Counted from the stretch's first letter, positions 53,698 through 63,189 are shown. The stretch: DNA of 64,000 nucleotides from Mucilaginibacter rubeus (GCF_014643835.1 NZ_BMKD01000003.1:310001-374000); one strand, 5' to 3'. Numbers and translations: made by a program. Notes: generated by a model from the letters alone, not told the origin.

Positions 53698-54094
53698 TTG
53701 GCAAAGTTAACGGATTAGCTGGATTTATTTTGTTGGGATTACACCGATTGATTTATGATTTCACCGATTTTTACCGTTGATGATTCTTGATTATGTTGAC
53801 ACCCGATTTTTCTGATTTCACGAACATTCTATTAATCTTAAAATCCTGTAAATCCTGATTCTGACAAAGAGCTAAATGAAATGATTTAAGGAGGCTCTCA
53901 ACTGAAAACAAATTGTACCACTTTTTCTTTGCGGCGTTGCGCCTTAGCGTGCTTAATATTCAATTCCCTAAGTTTCCCGTACTTTGCATCCTTTGTAAAT
54001 ACAATGTTATTTACCCCGATAAGGGCAAATAAACTGAAACAAGGTGTTTACCGTTTCAAACAAAATTGTAGCTTTACCGCAAATTCTTCAAAAC
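53698..54094. other. Spacer between the LolD-type gene and sucC with degenerate repeats
   Basis: Carries a divergent promoter region. On minus, TAACTTTG (53702-53709) for the LolD-type gene; on plus, GTACTTTG (53979-53986), near-consensus, for sucC. Between them are degenerate AT-rich repeats of the ACCGATT(T)-AAATCCTGTAAATCCTGAT type (53745-53870) common in this phylum. No convincing ORF. Confidence 0.5.
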
Positions 54095-55288
54095 ATGAAT
54101 ATTCACGAATATCAGGGTAAAGCTATATTAAAAAGCTATGGCGTTAGAGTTCAGGAAGGCATTGTAGCCGATACTGTTGAGCAGGCTGTTGAGGCTGCCC
54201 AAAAATTGAAAGAAGACCTGGGCTCAAGCTGGGTAGTGATCAAAGCACAAATCCACGCAGGTGGCCGTGGTAAAGGGGGCGGCGTTAAGCTTGCCAAAAA
54301 CATCGAGCAGGTAAAAGAACATACCGGCAATATTTTAGGTATGCAGCTGGTAACTCCGCAAACTGGTCCTGAAGGTAAAAAAGTTAAGAAAGTTTTAGTT
54401 GCACAGGATGTTTACTATCCGGGCGAAAGTGAAACCAAAGAGTTTTACATGAGCGTATTGCTTGACCGCGCACGTGGCCGCAACATCATCATGTACAGTA
54501 CCGAAGGTGGTATGGATATTGAGGAAGTTGCACACTCAACCCCTGAGCTTATATTTAAAGAAGAGATTGATCCTAAAGTTGGTTTACAGGGCTTCCAGAC
54601 CCGTAAAATAGCCTTTAATCTTGGCCTTGAAGGCGAAGCATTTAAAGACATGACCAAATTCATTGCTGCTTTATATAAAGCCTATGAAGGTACCGACTCA
54701 TCGCAATTTGAAATTAACCCCGTTTTAAAAACCTCTGATAATAAAATTTTAGCTGTTGACGCAAAGGTAAACCTTGACGATAACGCGCTTTACCGTCATC
54801 CGGATTACGCTGCAATGCGTGATACTGATGAGGAAGATCCAACCGAGGTTGAAGCCAGCAAATCAAACCTCAACTATGTTAAGCTTGATGGTAACGTAGG
54901 CTGTATGGTTAATGGCGCCGGCTTAGCTATGGCTACTATGGACATCATTAAAATTGCCGGGGGCGAGCCTGCCAACTTCCTTGACGTAGGCGGTACTGCC
55001 AACGCGCAAACTGTAAAAGCTGGTTTCAATATCATTCTTTCAGATCCTAACGTAAAAGCCATCCTGATCAACATCTTCGGTGGTATTGTTCGTTGCGACC
55101 GTGTTGCGCAAGGTGTAATTGATGCTTACAAAGAGATCGGTAATATCCCGGTGCCAATTATTGTTCGTTTACAGGGCACAAACGCTGCCGAAGCAAAAGA
55201 ACTGATCGATAACTCGGGTTTGAAAGTTTACTCGGCAATATTGCTGAAAGAAGCTGCCGACCGTGTTAAAGAGGTTTTAGCGCTTTAA
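54095..55288 (+). CDS. sucC: Succinyl-CoA synthetase (ADP-forming) beta subunit
   Basis: 397 residues from ATG 54095 ([17 protein letters not shown], the universal start); an upstream in-frame extension to 54044 is not needed. An ATP-grasp domain ([15 protein letters not shown], residues about 50-65) and a ligase CoA domain ([29 protein letters not shown]) are present. It forms succinyl-CoA synthetase with SucD, which is not adjacent. Terminates at the hairpin at 55351. Confidence 0.96.
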   Translation: MNIHEYQGKAILKSYGVRVQEGIVADTVEQAVEAAQKLKEDLGSSWVVIKAQIHAGGRGKGGGVKLAKNIEQVKEHTGNILGMQLVTPQTGPEGKKVKKVLVAQDVYYPGESETKEFYMSVLLDRARGRNIIMYSTEGGMDIEEVAHSTPELIFKEEIDPKVGLQGFQTRKIAFNLGLEGEAFKDMTKFIAALYKAYEGTDSSQFEINPVLKTSDNKILAVDAKVNLDDNALYRHPDYAAMRDTDEEDPTEVEASKSNLNYVKLDGNVGCMVNGAGLAMATMDIIKIAGGEPANFLDVGGTANAQTVKAGFNIILSDPNVKAILINIFGGIVRCDRVAQGVIDAYKEIGNIPVPIIVRLQGTNAAEAKELIDNSGLKVYSAILLKEAADRVKEVLAL

Positions 55289-55350
55289 TTCTTTTTAGAG
55301 ATTAGAGGTTGGTAATTAGAGATTAATTGCCAGCCTATAGATAAAAAAAG

Positions 55351-55386
55351 GAGGCTATATCACACATTGATACAGCCTCTTTTTTT
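55351..55386. terminator. Bidirectional terminator after sucC
   Basis: GAGGCTATATC (55351-55361) pairs with GATACAGCCTC (55369-55379), 10 of 11 pairs, with A7 before and T7 after. It ends both sucC (plus) and the SHOCT gene (minus). Confidence 0.85.
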
Positions 55387-55412
55387 ATAAGGGTACGATG
55401 TCCCCTAAAAGA

Positions 55413-56126
55413 CTATAAGTCACTCAAGAGGTCAAGTTTTTTGGCGTTATATTCTTCCTGCGAAATAAGGCCATTATCAAACAAGGTTTTTAGTTTTTTT
55501 AGTTTTTCGGTAAGCTCATCAGGCTTTGGTGCGGCAGGCGGAGGTGTTTCCTGTACAACAGGAGCCGGTGCCGCGGCTGGTGCGGGTGGCGTTACCGGTG
55601 CGGCCGGTGCTGTATAGCCATTTGGTTGAGAAAACGGCTGAGGCGATGCCGGTGCTACAAAAGCGCCTGCAGGCGAATTTTCCAGCTGGATAGCGCCCGA
55701 TTCGGCACGTTTTTGTTCCAGGTCGCGCTGGCGGCGGGCTTCACGCTCAACTTCCTTACGTTCCTGGGCGTACTGGTATAATTTACGGCCCTGAACTTTA
55801 GGCAGGTAATCAACTGCCATTTCGGCGCCACCGGTGGTTTTTACGCTGAAAATGGAGCCGATAATTTCTTCCTTGGTATATACGTCAACGATATCTTTCC
55901 AAACAAAATCAACAAACTTGATAGATAGCCCCAGGTTGGCTGGGGTAAAAAACAGCACACGCTTGTTGGTAATAGCTATACAATCAGGAAAAAGATTTAC
56001 CAGCGGCTTTTTCTGAACGGCAATGTAGATAACCTCTTCGCCTGAAGAAAGTAGATCAACAAGGCGTGAATAAACCTTTTCAACTGTTTTAGGGTCCTGT
56101 TCCTCGTTTAAAAATTTCTCAATCAT
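55413..56126 (-). CDS. bPH/SHOCT-domain protein
   Basis: 237 residues from the ATG at 56126 (MIEKFLNEEQDPK); the longer frame to 56189 runs into a palindrome. An N-terminal bacterial PH-like domain (residues about 5-120, with KPLVNLFPDCIAITNKRVLFF cut to AITNKRVLFF) is followed by a charged coiled coil (about 125-150), an Ala/Pro-rich linker (about 160-210) and a C-terminal SHOCT motif (LKTLFDNGLISQEEYNAKK). Membrane/oligomerisation role is likely; details are not known. Confidence 0.8.
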   Translation of the reverse strand: MIEKFLNEEQDPKTVEKVYSRLVDLLSSGEEVIYIAVQKKPLVNLFPDCIAITNKRVLFFTPANLGLSIKFVDFVWKDIVDVYTKEEIIGSIFSVKTTGGAEMAVDYLPKVQGRKLYQYAQERKEVEREARRQRDLEQKRAESGAIQLENSPAGAFVAPASPQPFSQPNGYTAPAAPVTPPAPAAAPAPVVQETPPPAAPKPDELTEKLKKLKTLFDNGLISQEEYNAKKLDLLSDL

Positions 56127-56181
56127 ATTTTTAGCATTTATGATGCGCGCAAAAATAACAATTATACCTGTTAAAGAGTCA

Positions 56182-56238
56182 AGAATCAAATGTTAAGAAT
56201 CAAGTTTTCCTGAAACGTGATTCTTAACATTTGATTCT
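56182..56238. repeat. 21-bp perfect inverted repeat
   Basis: Arms 56182-56202 and 56218-56238 pair perfectly (AGAATCAAATGTTAAGAATC core) around a 15-base loop. It is between two minus-strand genes and may end the LuxE-like transcript. Same motif family as 45497-45639. Confidence 0.85.
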
Positions 56239-56247
56239 CAAATGGTA

Positions 56248-57234
56248 TTAAGCAATCAACAAATTACATCCGCGGATGTCTGACTGGTCAAACCGGCCCA
56301 ATACTTCAAAAGAGCCATCAGGGTAAATCCTGCCCAAATCCTGCGTAGCAATAAACGCGCAGGAATTGATATTGGCCAGGTCAATAACGCTGATGCCGCC
56401 TGTTTTACCAGTTTGTAACGTACTGAGCGGATCGTTAGTATCCCGGATGATGATCTTCATCCATGGCGGGCAATTGAAAATGCCGTCGCCTTTGGAGTAA
56501 GCTTGTGACAGCAGCTCCGTCATTCCATATTCCGAGTGGATCTGCTTTACACCAAAGCCTTTGCCCAAAATGGCGTGCAGCTCCTCGCGAATCATTTCCT
56601 TACGACGGCCTTTCATGCCGCCGGTTTCCATTACAACCAGTTCAGGGAAGTTGACCTGGTAGTTTTCAATAAAATCGAGCAGACCGAAAGTAACACCTAT
56701 TAAAAGCGTAGGTTTCCTGGCATCCTGCTGTTTTTTAAGTTGATGAAACAGCTCGTCATGATTATACAAAAAGAAACCGCTATCCGGGTGATTTGATTGT
56801 TTAATCAGGTCATCAACCATGTAAATGAGCGATGAACCTTCACGCTCCAGGTAGGACGGGAGCAGAGCCAGTACGGTAAAATCCCTGATATCACCATAAA
56901 AAATATTGAAGGCACGCCGAAAGCTTTCCTCATACCAGGTTTTATCTGTAACCCGGTGACTGCTGGTGATCATCCCGGTAGTACCTGAACTCGTAAAGGT
57001 TACCTCAACGGGCGCATCGGTACTTAATATAGTATGTGACTTAAAAAACTCAATAGGTAAAAATGGGATCTGGCTGTAAGATGTAATTGATGACAGATCA
57101 ATTTTCAATCCTTCAATAAACTGGCTGTAAACCGGGTTATGCTGTGCCTGGTAGTTGAAAACCCGCAAGGCAGCGTCGTTAAATTGCTTTTCGGTGCTGA
57201 TAGAAAATATTTCCTGTTTACCTGGTTTGTCCAT
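56248..57234 (-). CDS. LuxE-like acyl-protein synthetase
   Basis: 328 residues from the ATG at 57234 (MDKPGKQEIF), since the upstream in-frame part is repeat-derived. LuxE/AMP-binding traits are clear: FTSSGTTGMITSSHRV near 90-105, MTELLSQAYSKGDGIF, and VLGRFDQSDIRGCNLLI at the end. In luminous bacteria LuxE activates fatty acids; here there is no lux operon, so it probably activates an acyl chain for an unknown acceptor. Solitary gene. Confidence 0.82.
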   Translation of the reverse strand: MDKPGKQEIFSISTEKQFNDAALRVFNYQAQHNPVYSQFIEGLKIDLSSITSYSQIPFLPIEFFKSHTILSTDAPVEVTFTSSGTTGMITSSHRVTDKTWYEESFRRAFNIFYGDIRDFTVLALLPSYLEREGSSLIYMVDDLIKQSNHPDSGFFLYNHDELFHQLKKQQDARKPTLLIGVTFGLLDFIENYQVNFPELVVMETGGMKGRRKEMIREELHAILGKGFGVKQIHSEYGMTELLSQAYSKGDGIFNCPPWMKIIIRDTNDPLSTLQTGKTGGISVIDLANINSCAFIATQDLGRIYPDGSFEVLGRFDQSDIRGCNLLIA

Positions 57235-57254
57235 TGAGGCAAAGATAAGTAAAT

Positions 57255-57290
57255 GTGCAGATGTGCGGATTTCAGATGTGCAGATTATCT
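57255..57290. repeat. ATGTGCAGAT repeat tract, copy 1
   Basis: Short repeat ATGTGCAGATGTGCGGATTTC and flank, upstream of the LuxE-like gene. The same GATGTGCAGATTTCA unit recurs in a longer array at 62180-62327. Confidence 0.6.
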
Positions 57291-57408
57291 GAACCGGGAT
57301 TAAATTGATTTTTGGGATCAACGGATTTACTTTCGAACTATTTATTGGCATCCGATGAATCCTTCAATTCTATAAATCAAGGTTCAGATAAACTTCGCAA
57401 GTTTCGGG

Positions 57409-57439
57409 TTGAAACGCTTTGTTTATCGCGCGAACTTTG
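57409..57439 (+). promoter_or_regulatory. Promoter of the DUF1203 gene
   Basis: TTG (57409-57411), 20 bases, GAACTTTG (57432-57439), one base off TAnnTTTG. ATG follows 22 bases on. Confidence 0.5.
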
Positions 57440-57461
57440 ATCTATCTAAAAAATAATTATC

Positions 57462-57941
57462 ATGAATACATTTAAAATTGTACCGCTATCAAAATCATTC
57501 GCCGAAAAAGTAAGGACAACCATGACCGACGATTTTGGAGGCGAAGTGGTTGAGCAACTGGCTACCGGGCTTGGGCCATGCCGGGTTTCACTTAAACCCT
57601 TTGAACCTAATGTTGATAAACGCCTGTTGCTAAAGCACTCGCCTTTTGAAATCGAAAATGCCTATAACCAGCCGGGACCTATTTTTATTCACGCTGAAGA
57701 TGTGGAGGAGTACAGCGATATTTATCGTTTCCCGCCGGAGATTAAGGCTAATAAAAAGAGTTTCCCGCTGTCGCTCATAGGTTACAGCAAAGCGCAGCAA
57801 ATGGTTTTAACCCGGCCTGTTGGTGATGCCGATGTTGATGAATTAATTAGCGAAATATTTGCCGAAAATGATAATGTTGAATATTTGCATGCCAGAAATG
57901 CCCAGGCATGTTGTTTTATATGCAAAATTGAGCGTGTTTGA
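57462..57941 (+). CDS. DUF1203-family protein
   Basis: 159 residues, typical length for DUF1203. Conserved blocks are seen: GLGPCRVSLKPFEP, SPFEIENAYNQPGPIFIHAE, and NVEYLHARNAQACCFI. No known function; probably cytoplasmic. It stands alone with its own promoter-like site upstream. Confidence 0.85.
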   Translation: MNTFKIVPLSKSFAEKVRTTMTDDFGGEVVEQLATGLGPCRVSLKPFEPNVDKRLLLKHSPFEIENAYNQPGPIFIHAEDVEEYSDIYRFPPEIKANKKSFPLSLIGYSKAQQMVLTRPVGDADVDELISEIFAENDNVEYLHARNAQACCFICKIERV

Positions 57942-58034
57942 CGTTCCTATTACATAAAATTAAAAAACAAGTACGTGTTTTGGGGGTTAGTTAAGTATTG
58001 AATATATAATTAATAATATTAATCATCCATCCCC

Positions 58035-58712
58035 ATGAAAACATTAAAATTCTTGAGACTCCCGGTTTTGTTAGGTCTCTTTTTTGTAATGATATCGGCA
58101 AAACCGGCCGATGACAGCAAGCAGACAGAACGCATCCATAATTCGTCAAATGTGTTGAAAGAGTTTGCCAAGATGAAAGAAAGCATCCCGCATCAGCTAT
58201 TGGAAGAATACGAAGGCATTGTTATCATCCCCAAACTCATCAATGCCGGATTTGGCATTGGCGGTAAACGTGGTAAAGGCGTAGCCATGGTGAAACTGGG
58301 TAATGGCAAATGGAGTGATCCGGTGTTTGTTACCTTAACAGGCGGTAGCTTTGGCTTACAAATCGGCGTACAATCCGTTGACCTGGTACTGGTGTTCCGC
58401 CATAAAGGTGTATTAACCAAAGTCAAGAATGGCGATTTTACTATTGGTGGCGATATTTCTGCAGCAGCCGGTCCTGTTGGCCGCAGTTCGACTGCAAGTA
58501 CCGATTATAAGCTGCAGGCCGAGGTTTACTCATACTCACGCAGCCGTGGTTTGTTTGCCGGGATAACTATCAATGGCTCAAACCTGGGCATTGATAAGGA
58601 TTCAAATGCTGCTTATTATGGAGCCAAAGCCACCTCGCAGGATATTTTTGCGCAGGCAAGCAGCAATACCGAGGCGGTTAAAACATTAAAAGAAACATTG
58701 ACCGCGTTTTAA
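58035..58712 (+). CDS. SYLF (YSC84)-domain protein, exported
   Basis: 225 residues; the signal peptide ends near SAKPAD. It has the SYLF traits GIVIIPKLINAGFGIGGKRGKG, split as IVIIPKLINAGFGIG, and GSFGLQIGVQSVDLVLVF, split as GSFGLQIGVQSVDLVL. The family binds phosphoinositides in eukaryotes and is of unknown role in bacterial envelopes. Followed by a strong bidirectional terminator. Confidence 0.88.
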   Translation: MKTLKFLRLPVLLGLFFVMISAKPADDSKQTERIHNSSNVLKEFAKMKESIPHQLLEEYEGIVIIPKLINAGFGIGGKRGKGVAMVKLGNGKWSDPVFVTLTGGSFGLQIGVQSVDLVLVFRHKGVLTKVKNGDFTIGGDISAAAGPVGRSSTASTDYKLQAEVYSYSRSRGLFAGITINGSNLGIDKDSNAAYYGAKATSQDIFAQASSNTEAVKTLKETLTAF

Positions 58713-58728
58713 AAACAATGCGCTGATA

Positions 58729-58765
58729 AACAAAAATACCCGGCTAAGTTCCGGGTATTTTTGTT
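58729..58765. terminator. Bidirectional terminator after the SYLF gene
   Basis: CAAAAATACCCGG (58731-58743) pairs with 58751-58763, with a seven-base loop and T-rich right flank. It lies between convergent genes. Confidence 0.85.
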
Positions 58766-59104
58766 TTAATGCTTTTGAAATGCCCGTTTAAGCAGTAGTC
58801 CGGACAGTGCCGACATTCCACCTACTAAGCCTCCTAAAATGCCGGTTACAGCTAATATATAGCCCCAGCCAGGCAGATGAAATAAGTGGGCTATCCTTGT
58901 AGCCATGATATGGTCATTGGGTATGCTTTTAAAGAGAGCCAGTACTATCCACACCATCAAAACCGCTATAAAGGCTTGCCAGAAAGAACTTTTTGCTGTT
59001 GTGCCAATAAAAAGGGCCGTTAAAAATGATATGACGGCAACTATCCACCAGGGTAAAAAATATCCGCTGGCAAATGAAAGTATAAGTATGATGAAGAACA
59101 ACAT
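58766..59104 (-). CDS. Small hypothetical membrane protein
   Basis: 112 residues with four hydrophobic segments (about 1-25, 28-42, 45-63 and 78-105). No family recognised. It follows the penicillin acylase by seven bases and is likely co-transcribed. Confidence 0.75.
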   Translation of the reverse strand: MLFFIILILSFASGYFLPWWIVAVISFLTALFIGTTAKSSFWQAFIAVLMVWIVLALFKSIPNDHIMATRIAHLFHLPGWGYILAVTGILGGLVGGMSALSGLLLKRAFQKH

Positions 59105-59111
59105 AGTGCTA

Positions 59112-61547
59112 TTATTTACCGGTTAATGTATAAGTTGATTTAATGCGTGGTGACTGTTCATTTACTGATTGCATGAAAAGCAGTTCTTTTAACTTCCCCT
59201 CATTCCAGGTTTTGAACATATCGTTATAGAAAAAACTGCCGGGATTACCTGATTCGCCGCCGGGAAAAATACCGTAACCTTTTACTTTGGGACCCATTTG
59301 CACCACCATACGCCATGAAGGGCCATGGCCGTCATGAAGGGCATTAACTGTTGATGCTGTGCCACCCGATTCAAAATTACCCGAACCAAAAGCCGGTTGG
59401 CGGGAAAGGCTCGCTATCTCCATTTTTTTAAATTTACCCCATTGCCAGTTTGCTCCGGGTTTACCACATCTGTCGGTAATTTCCTTTACCGCAGCTGCAA
59501 AAGCTTTATTAACGATGTCCGCCGCGGTTTCCTTTGCCGGTGTGCGGATGTCATCAAACCATTTGGAAGTTGGCTCATTAAGCAGTAGCTTTTCTGTGCG
59601 ATCTACAGAAGGAAAATTGTTTTGCAGGGTTTTATCTGCAAAATCATCCCCCCACACAGCATTGTACAATTGCGACCACCAGTTGGAAAATACAGTGGCA
59701 CCTATTGAATTCGGCGTAAAATTTTTGTCCCACTTATTGATTTGATCGTAAGCACTAAGTTGTGCAGCATTAAGTTTGGTTGGGTCGATATATTTAAGTA
59801 GGGTTGGTAAAATGTCCTGTGCCCGGATACTGTAAACATCTGTTTGGAGGATGCGCATACTATCAACGGTGGCTTTGGTCATAACGGAAAGTCTGTCATT
59901 AATGCGTTTACCGCGTTCATAGGGTGCAAATGACCAGTTGATATAATAAGGATAAGACGGATCTGTTGACGACTGATTGGCTGAGCTTACAAATCCCCGA
60001 GGCGGATTTTTAATGGTGGGATCCTGCTCAAATGGTACCCAACCATGCCAGTCGTCGGCAGGATCGGTTCCATCTAAAATAAATTTCCCCTGGTCTTTGT
60101 ATTTAAGCGGATATTTACCGTTTGGCGTTATGGCGATATCGTCTTTACTGGCAAAAACAAAATTTGAAGCAGGGGCGCTGAAAAAGGTAAGCGCCTTGCG
60201 GTAATCGTTATATTTTTTGCCTGTATTAAGCAGGTACATAGCCATCAGTTCGTTGGATGATTCGTGCGCTATCCACCTTAAAGAATGCCCAACCGGAACA
60301 AAATCAGGGCCATCGGCTTTTTGAGCATTGTTTTGATACACAACCGGGCCATGATGCGTATAAACTACTGTATCATAAACCGGTTTTTGACCAAGTACTT
60401 CAATTTTTTCAACACGGCGGGTAGTTTTATTCCATTTGTTGTTGTACCAGTATTCCTCCATTTTGGTATCCCTGAATTTTTCCTGGTACCAGTCCAATAC
60501 GTCGGCATCAACATTGGTAATACCCCAGCTGATGTTATTGTTAAAACCTAAAATAACACAGGGCGCACCCGGTAATGATACGCCATAAACATTCATACCC
60601 GGCGCCGAAAGCTGTACCTGGTACCAGATAGAAGGTAGTGTGAGGTTAAGATGCGGGTCATTAGCTAAAATAGGATACCCGCTTGCTGTTTTACTGCCCG
60701 CTACAGCCCAGTTATTGCTGCCGATACCTTCAACACGGGGTTTAGTATTTGTACTATCTGCCATGCCGGCTAAAAAATTAGCAGATGGTTTGGGAATGGG
60801 CAGTGGTTTAAAATAATCCCATTTTGTCCCTGTGGGGATGATGGGATCTTCGTGCATAGGATAATCGGGAAAAAGATCATTTGTAGTGGCCGGGCCAAAT
60901 TTGCGCAGGATATTGGTCATGGCAAATTCGTTTGAGCCGCCGGCCAATGTTTCCGACATTAGCTTAAGCAAAAAGGCGCAGTTGATAGGTTTCCAGTCTT
61001 CGGGGGCGTAGTTCAGGAGTTTAAATTCTATGGGGTAACTCCTCGGGCTTAGCTGATGGATATAACTGTTGATGCCATCGGTATACGCCAGGATCATGTT
61101 GCGCACTACTGGATCGGCCATCATTGCCTTTATTGTTTTTTCGGCGCCGTAAACCATTCCCATGCGGCGGTGATAGCGGTCAATATCCAATACTTTGGGG
61201 CCAATAACTTCAGCCAGCCTGCCTGCTGCCTGCCGGGTTTGGATATCCATTTGCCAAAGACGGTCGGTTGCGGTCATATATCCCTGGGCAAAGTACAGGT
61301 CGTGCTCGTTCTGTGCGAAAATGTGCGGGATATGATTCTCATCAAATTTAATGGTAACCTTGCCCTGTAAGCCTTTAAGTTTCAGGTCGAGCGTTGGCAA
61401 AATGTGCTTGCTTTCGGCATTTTGCCAAAAACCATCAGCAGGGCTCAGGAATTTTCCTAATGGTGGAACGAGGCTTATTTTAGTTTGCAGTGCCCAAATG
61501 AGCAGTAATGTGAAAAAGATAGATATGAATGCTTTGGTAAACTTCAT
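59112..61547 (-). CDS. Penicillin amidase-family (Ntn-hydrolase) acylase
   Basis: 811 residues from the ATG at 61547 (MKFTKAFISIFF). N-terminal signal or membrane anchor is followed by the alpha chain and the autocatalytic beta chain, whose nucleophile is Ser277 in GIGSNNWAV. FDENHIPHIFAQNEHDLYFAQGY, split as HIPHIFAQNEHDLYFAQGY, and RQAAGRLAEVIG are standard alpha-chain motifs. Substrate is unknown; members cleave N-acyl amides such as penicillins or acyl-homoserine lactones. Confidence 0.93.
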   Translation of the reverse strand: MKFTKAFISIFFTLLLIWALQTKISLVPPLGKFLSPADGFWQNAESKHILPTLDLKLKGLQGKVTIKFDENHIPHIFAQNEHDLYFAQGYMTATDRLWQMDIQTRQAAGRLAEVIGPKVLDIDRYHRRMGMVYGAEKTIKAMMADPVVRNMILAYTDGINSYIHQLSPRSYPIEFKLLNYAPEDWKPINCAFLLKLMSETLAGGSNEFAMTNILRKFGPATTNDLFPDYPMHEDPIIPTGTKWDYFKPLPIPKPSANFLAGMADSTNTKPRVEGIGSNNWAVAGSKTASGYPILANDPHLNLTLPSIWYQVQLSAPGMNVYGVSLPGAPCVILGFNNNISWGITNVDADVLDWYQEKFRDTKMEEYWYNNKWNKTTRRVEKIEVLGQKPVYDTVVYTHHGPVVYQNNAQKADGPDFVPVGHSLRWIAHESSNELMAMYLLNTGKKYNDYRKALTFFSAPASNFVFASKDDIAITPNGKYPLKYKDQGKFILDGTDPADDWHGWVPFEQDPTIKNPPRGFVSSANQSSTDPSYPYYINWSFAPYERGKRINDRLSVMTKATVDSMRILQTDVYSIRAQDILPTLLKYIDPTKLNAAQLSAYDQINKWDKNFTPNSIGATVFSNWWSQLYNAVWGDDFADKTLQNNFPSVDRTEKLLLNEPTSKWFDDIRTPAKETAADIVNKAFAAAVKEITDRCGKPGANWQWGKFKKMEIASLSRQPAFGSGNFESGGTASTVNALHDGHGPSWRMVVQMGPKVKGYGIFPGGESGNPGSFFYNDMFKTWNEGKLKELLFMQSVNEQSPRIKSTYTLTGK

Positions 61548-61580
61548 TGCTTGGATGATGATGCCCCTAAAGTTAACCAT

Positions 61581-62159
61581 TTAGGCTGCATATTCAAGTC
61601 TTGGCTTACGCTTGCGATAATGTTTTTTAGGTTTAGGAGTTTGAAGTGAGTCTGTCTTAGGTTGTTTCTTTTCCCGGCGAAAATCCCAGGGCGGGGTAGG
61701 ATTGGCATCCTGCCATAAACCAAGTTTATCTTCGCGGGCCTGTTGTTCCAGAGCAGCCAGTTCGGTGTTTTTGGAATAGGCTTTATACTGCCATGCGTAG
61801 CCATTTTTTACCAGCGCATAATTTACATTGGTGCCATCGATAAGTACTACCTGCGCAACAGTACGGCCATAGCGATCATGCTCGTTGCCAATTAATCTCA
61901 CCTCTTTACCAAAACACAGATCGGAAGTGAATTTTTTAGCTGCCTGTCCAAAGGCCTGCGATTTTTCAGGGCAGTCAATTTCGGCAAGCCTCACAGTAAT
62001 CTGCTGGTTATCGCCGGTAAGCAAACCCAAAGTATCACCATCTTTTATTTTCACAACTTTATAAACACTGGCATCGGGTTGTTTGGTATTATTGGGATTA
62101 CAACCGGCAATTATAAGTAATATGAGGAGAAGTAGGGCAGAGTACTTTTTAAATGTCAT
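61581..62159 (-). CDS. Staphylococcal-nuclease-like (thermonuclease) lipoprotein
   Basis: 192 residues with a lipoprotein signal, Cys20 in IIAGCNPN. The SNase OB-fold has VVKIKDGDTLGLL, VRLAEIDCPEKSQ (Arg and Glu site) and DRYGRTVAQVV (second Arg). A basic, repeat-like tail (KKHYRKRKPRLEYAA) follows. Envelope-bound nuclease. It lies 33 bases upstream of the acylase on the same strand. Confidence 0.9.
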   Translation of the reverse strand: MTFKKYSALLLLILLIIAGCNPNNTKQPDASVYKVVKIKDGDTLGLLTGDNQQITVRLAEIDCPEKSQAFGQAAKKFTSDLCFGKEVRLIGNEHDRYGRTVAQVVLIDGTNVNYALVKNGYAWQYKAYSKNTELAALEQQAREDKLGLWQDANPTPPWDFRREKKQPKTDSLQTPKPKKHYRKRKPRLEYAA

Positions 62160-62179
62160 ATATTAATGTGCGGATTTTG

Positions 62180-62327
62180 GATGAATTTATAGATGTGCAG
62201 ATTTCAAATGCGCAAATATGCAGATGAATTTATAGATGTGCAGATTTCAGATGTGCAGATAGATTTGATGAGCTTATCTAACAAATAATCTGCGCATTCA
62301 AAATTTGCATATTTGCGCATCTGAAAT
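62180..62327. repeat. ATGTGCAGATTTCA tandem/inverted repeat array
   Basis: A 27-base unit is repeated at 62180-62206 and 62223-62249 (43-base period). A 21-base inverted pair, 62201-62221 and 62307-62327, has one mismatch. Related to 57255-57290. Intergenic between the nuclease gene and the VOC gene; no ORF. Confidence 0.8.
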
Positions 62328-62677
62328 TATTTCGCATGCAGGCTCAACGCATTTCCGTCGGGATCCTTAACAGTGGCAAAGCGGCCCCATGGGGTTGTGT
62401 CAACATTGCCTACTTCAAGGCCTTTGGCTTTAAGGTCTGCTATATCTTTATCCAGGTCGTCGGTTTTAATTACAAGGCCGCGTACACTACCTGCAGGCAT
62501 TTCCGGGAACCAGTTTACCAGGGTGATGGAAACAGGCGAGCCCGGAAATGCCATCTGGATCCAGGTTTGTTTTTCAAAGTTAGCTTCAACTAATATTTCA
62601 AAACCAATTTTTAGGTAAAACGCTTTGGCTGCCTGCTGGTCGGTTACTGGGATGGAGATAATTTCAATTGCTTTCAT
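62327..62677 (-). CDS. VOC-superfamily (glyoxalase/bleomycin-resistance-like) protein
   Basis: 116 residues, a single VOC repeat pair: IISIPVTDQQAAKAFYLK at the N-terminus, and GLVIKTDDLDKDIADLK and DPDGNALSLH at the C-terminus. The last Glu ligand typical of metal enzymes is replaced by Ser/Leu context, so a binding role is possible. Stands alone. Confidence 0.85.
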   Translation of the reverse strand: MKAIEIISIPVTDQQAAKAFYLKIGFEILVEANFEKQTWIQMAFPGSPVSITLVNWFPEMPAGSVRGLVIKTDDLDKDIADLKAKGLEVGNVDTTPWGRFATVKDPDGNALSLHAK

Positions 62678-62887
62678 ATACTTAGCTTTGTTTAATGCTA
62701 ATGGGTTGGCTTAACCCCTACATTAAATTTCAAATTTATCTTTTAAAATATACAATTAAAAAAAATTGGCATCGGCACCATGTCGATGTATGCGTATCGA
62801 ATTGGACAGCGGCACTGTAATAAAGCCCTTTCAATCTTGTAAATCCAATTAAATCCCGGTTCAGATACGATTGGGACATTAAAGCAT

Positions 62888-62895
62888 TAACTTTG
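62888..62895 (+). promoter_or_regulatory. -7 box before the ferredoxin
   Basis: TAACTTTG is an exact TAnnTTTG match, 33 bases before ATG 62929. No -33 TTG lies at standard spacing (one is 14 bases away). Confidence 0.45.
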
Positions 62896-62928
62896 CTGAT
62901 TATTAACATATTCTTAATAATTGCCATT

Positions 62929-63189
62929 ATGAGCAAATTTACCATACCTGATAAAGTGTTGTACGTATGCGTAGGCAGCAAATGCGGAAAACGAGGCGGT
63001 AAGGAAATGTACAAGATCGCAAAATCGTACATTAAACATCATCACGCCCCCGAAGAGTTGGAGGTAATTGAAACCGAATGCACTGACAGGTGTAAATATG
63101 CTCCTGTGTGCAGTATCCAGCCCGGCAACACCTGGTTGAAAGAATATCACCCTAAAGAGGTGTTGAAGTTGATGGATCTGATTGAGTGA
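62929..63189 (+). CDS. Thioredoxin-like 2Fe-2S ferredoxin
   Basis: 86 residues from ATG 62929 (MSKFTIPDKVLYVC). Cluster ligands Cys14, Cys19, Cys51 and Cys55 (CVGSKCG and TECTDRCKYAPVC) fit the thioredoxin-like 2Fe-2S fold. Small electron carrier in the cytoplasm; partner unknown. Alone in its transcript. Confidence 0.85.
   Translation: MSKFTIPDKVLYVCVGSKCGKRGGKEMYKIAKSYIKHHHAPEELEVIETECTDRCKYAPVCSIQPGNTWLKEYHPKEVLKLMDLIE

Noticed and set aside
53745-53870. AT-rich degenerate repeats before sucC as a possible array
   Set aside because: Units are irregular and too diverged to define a period.
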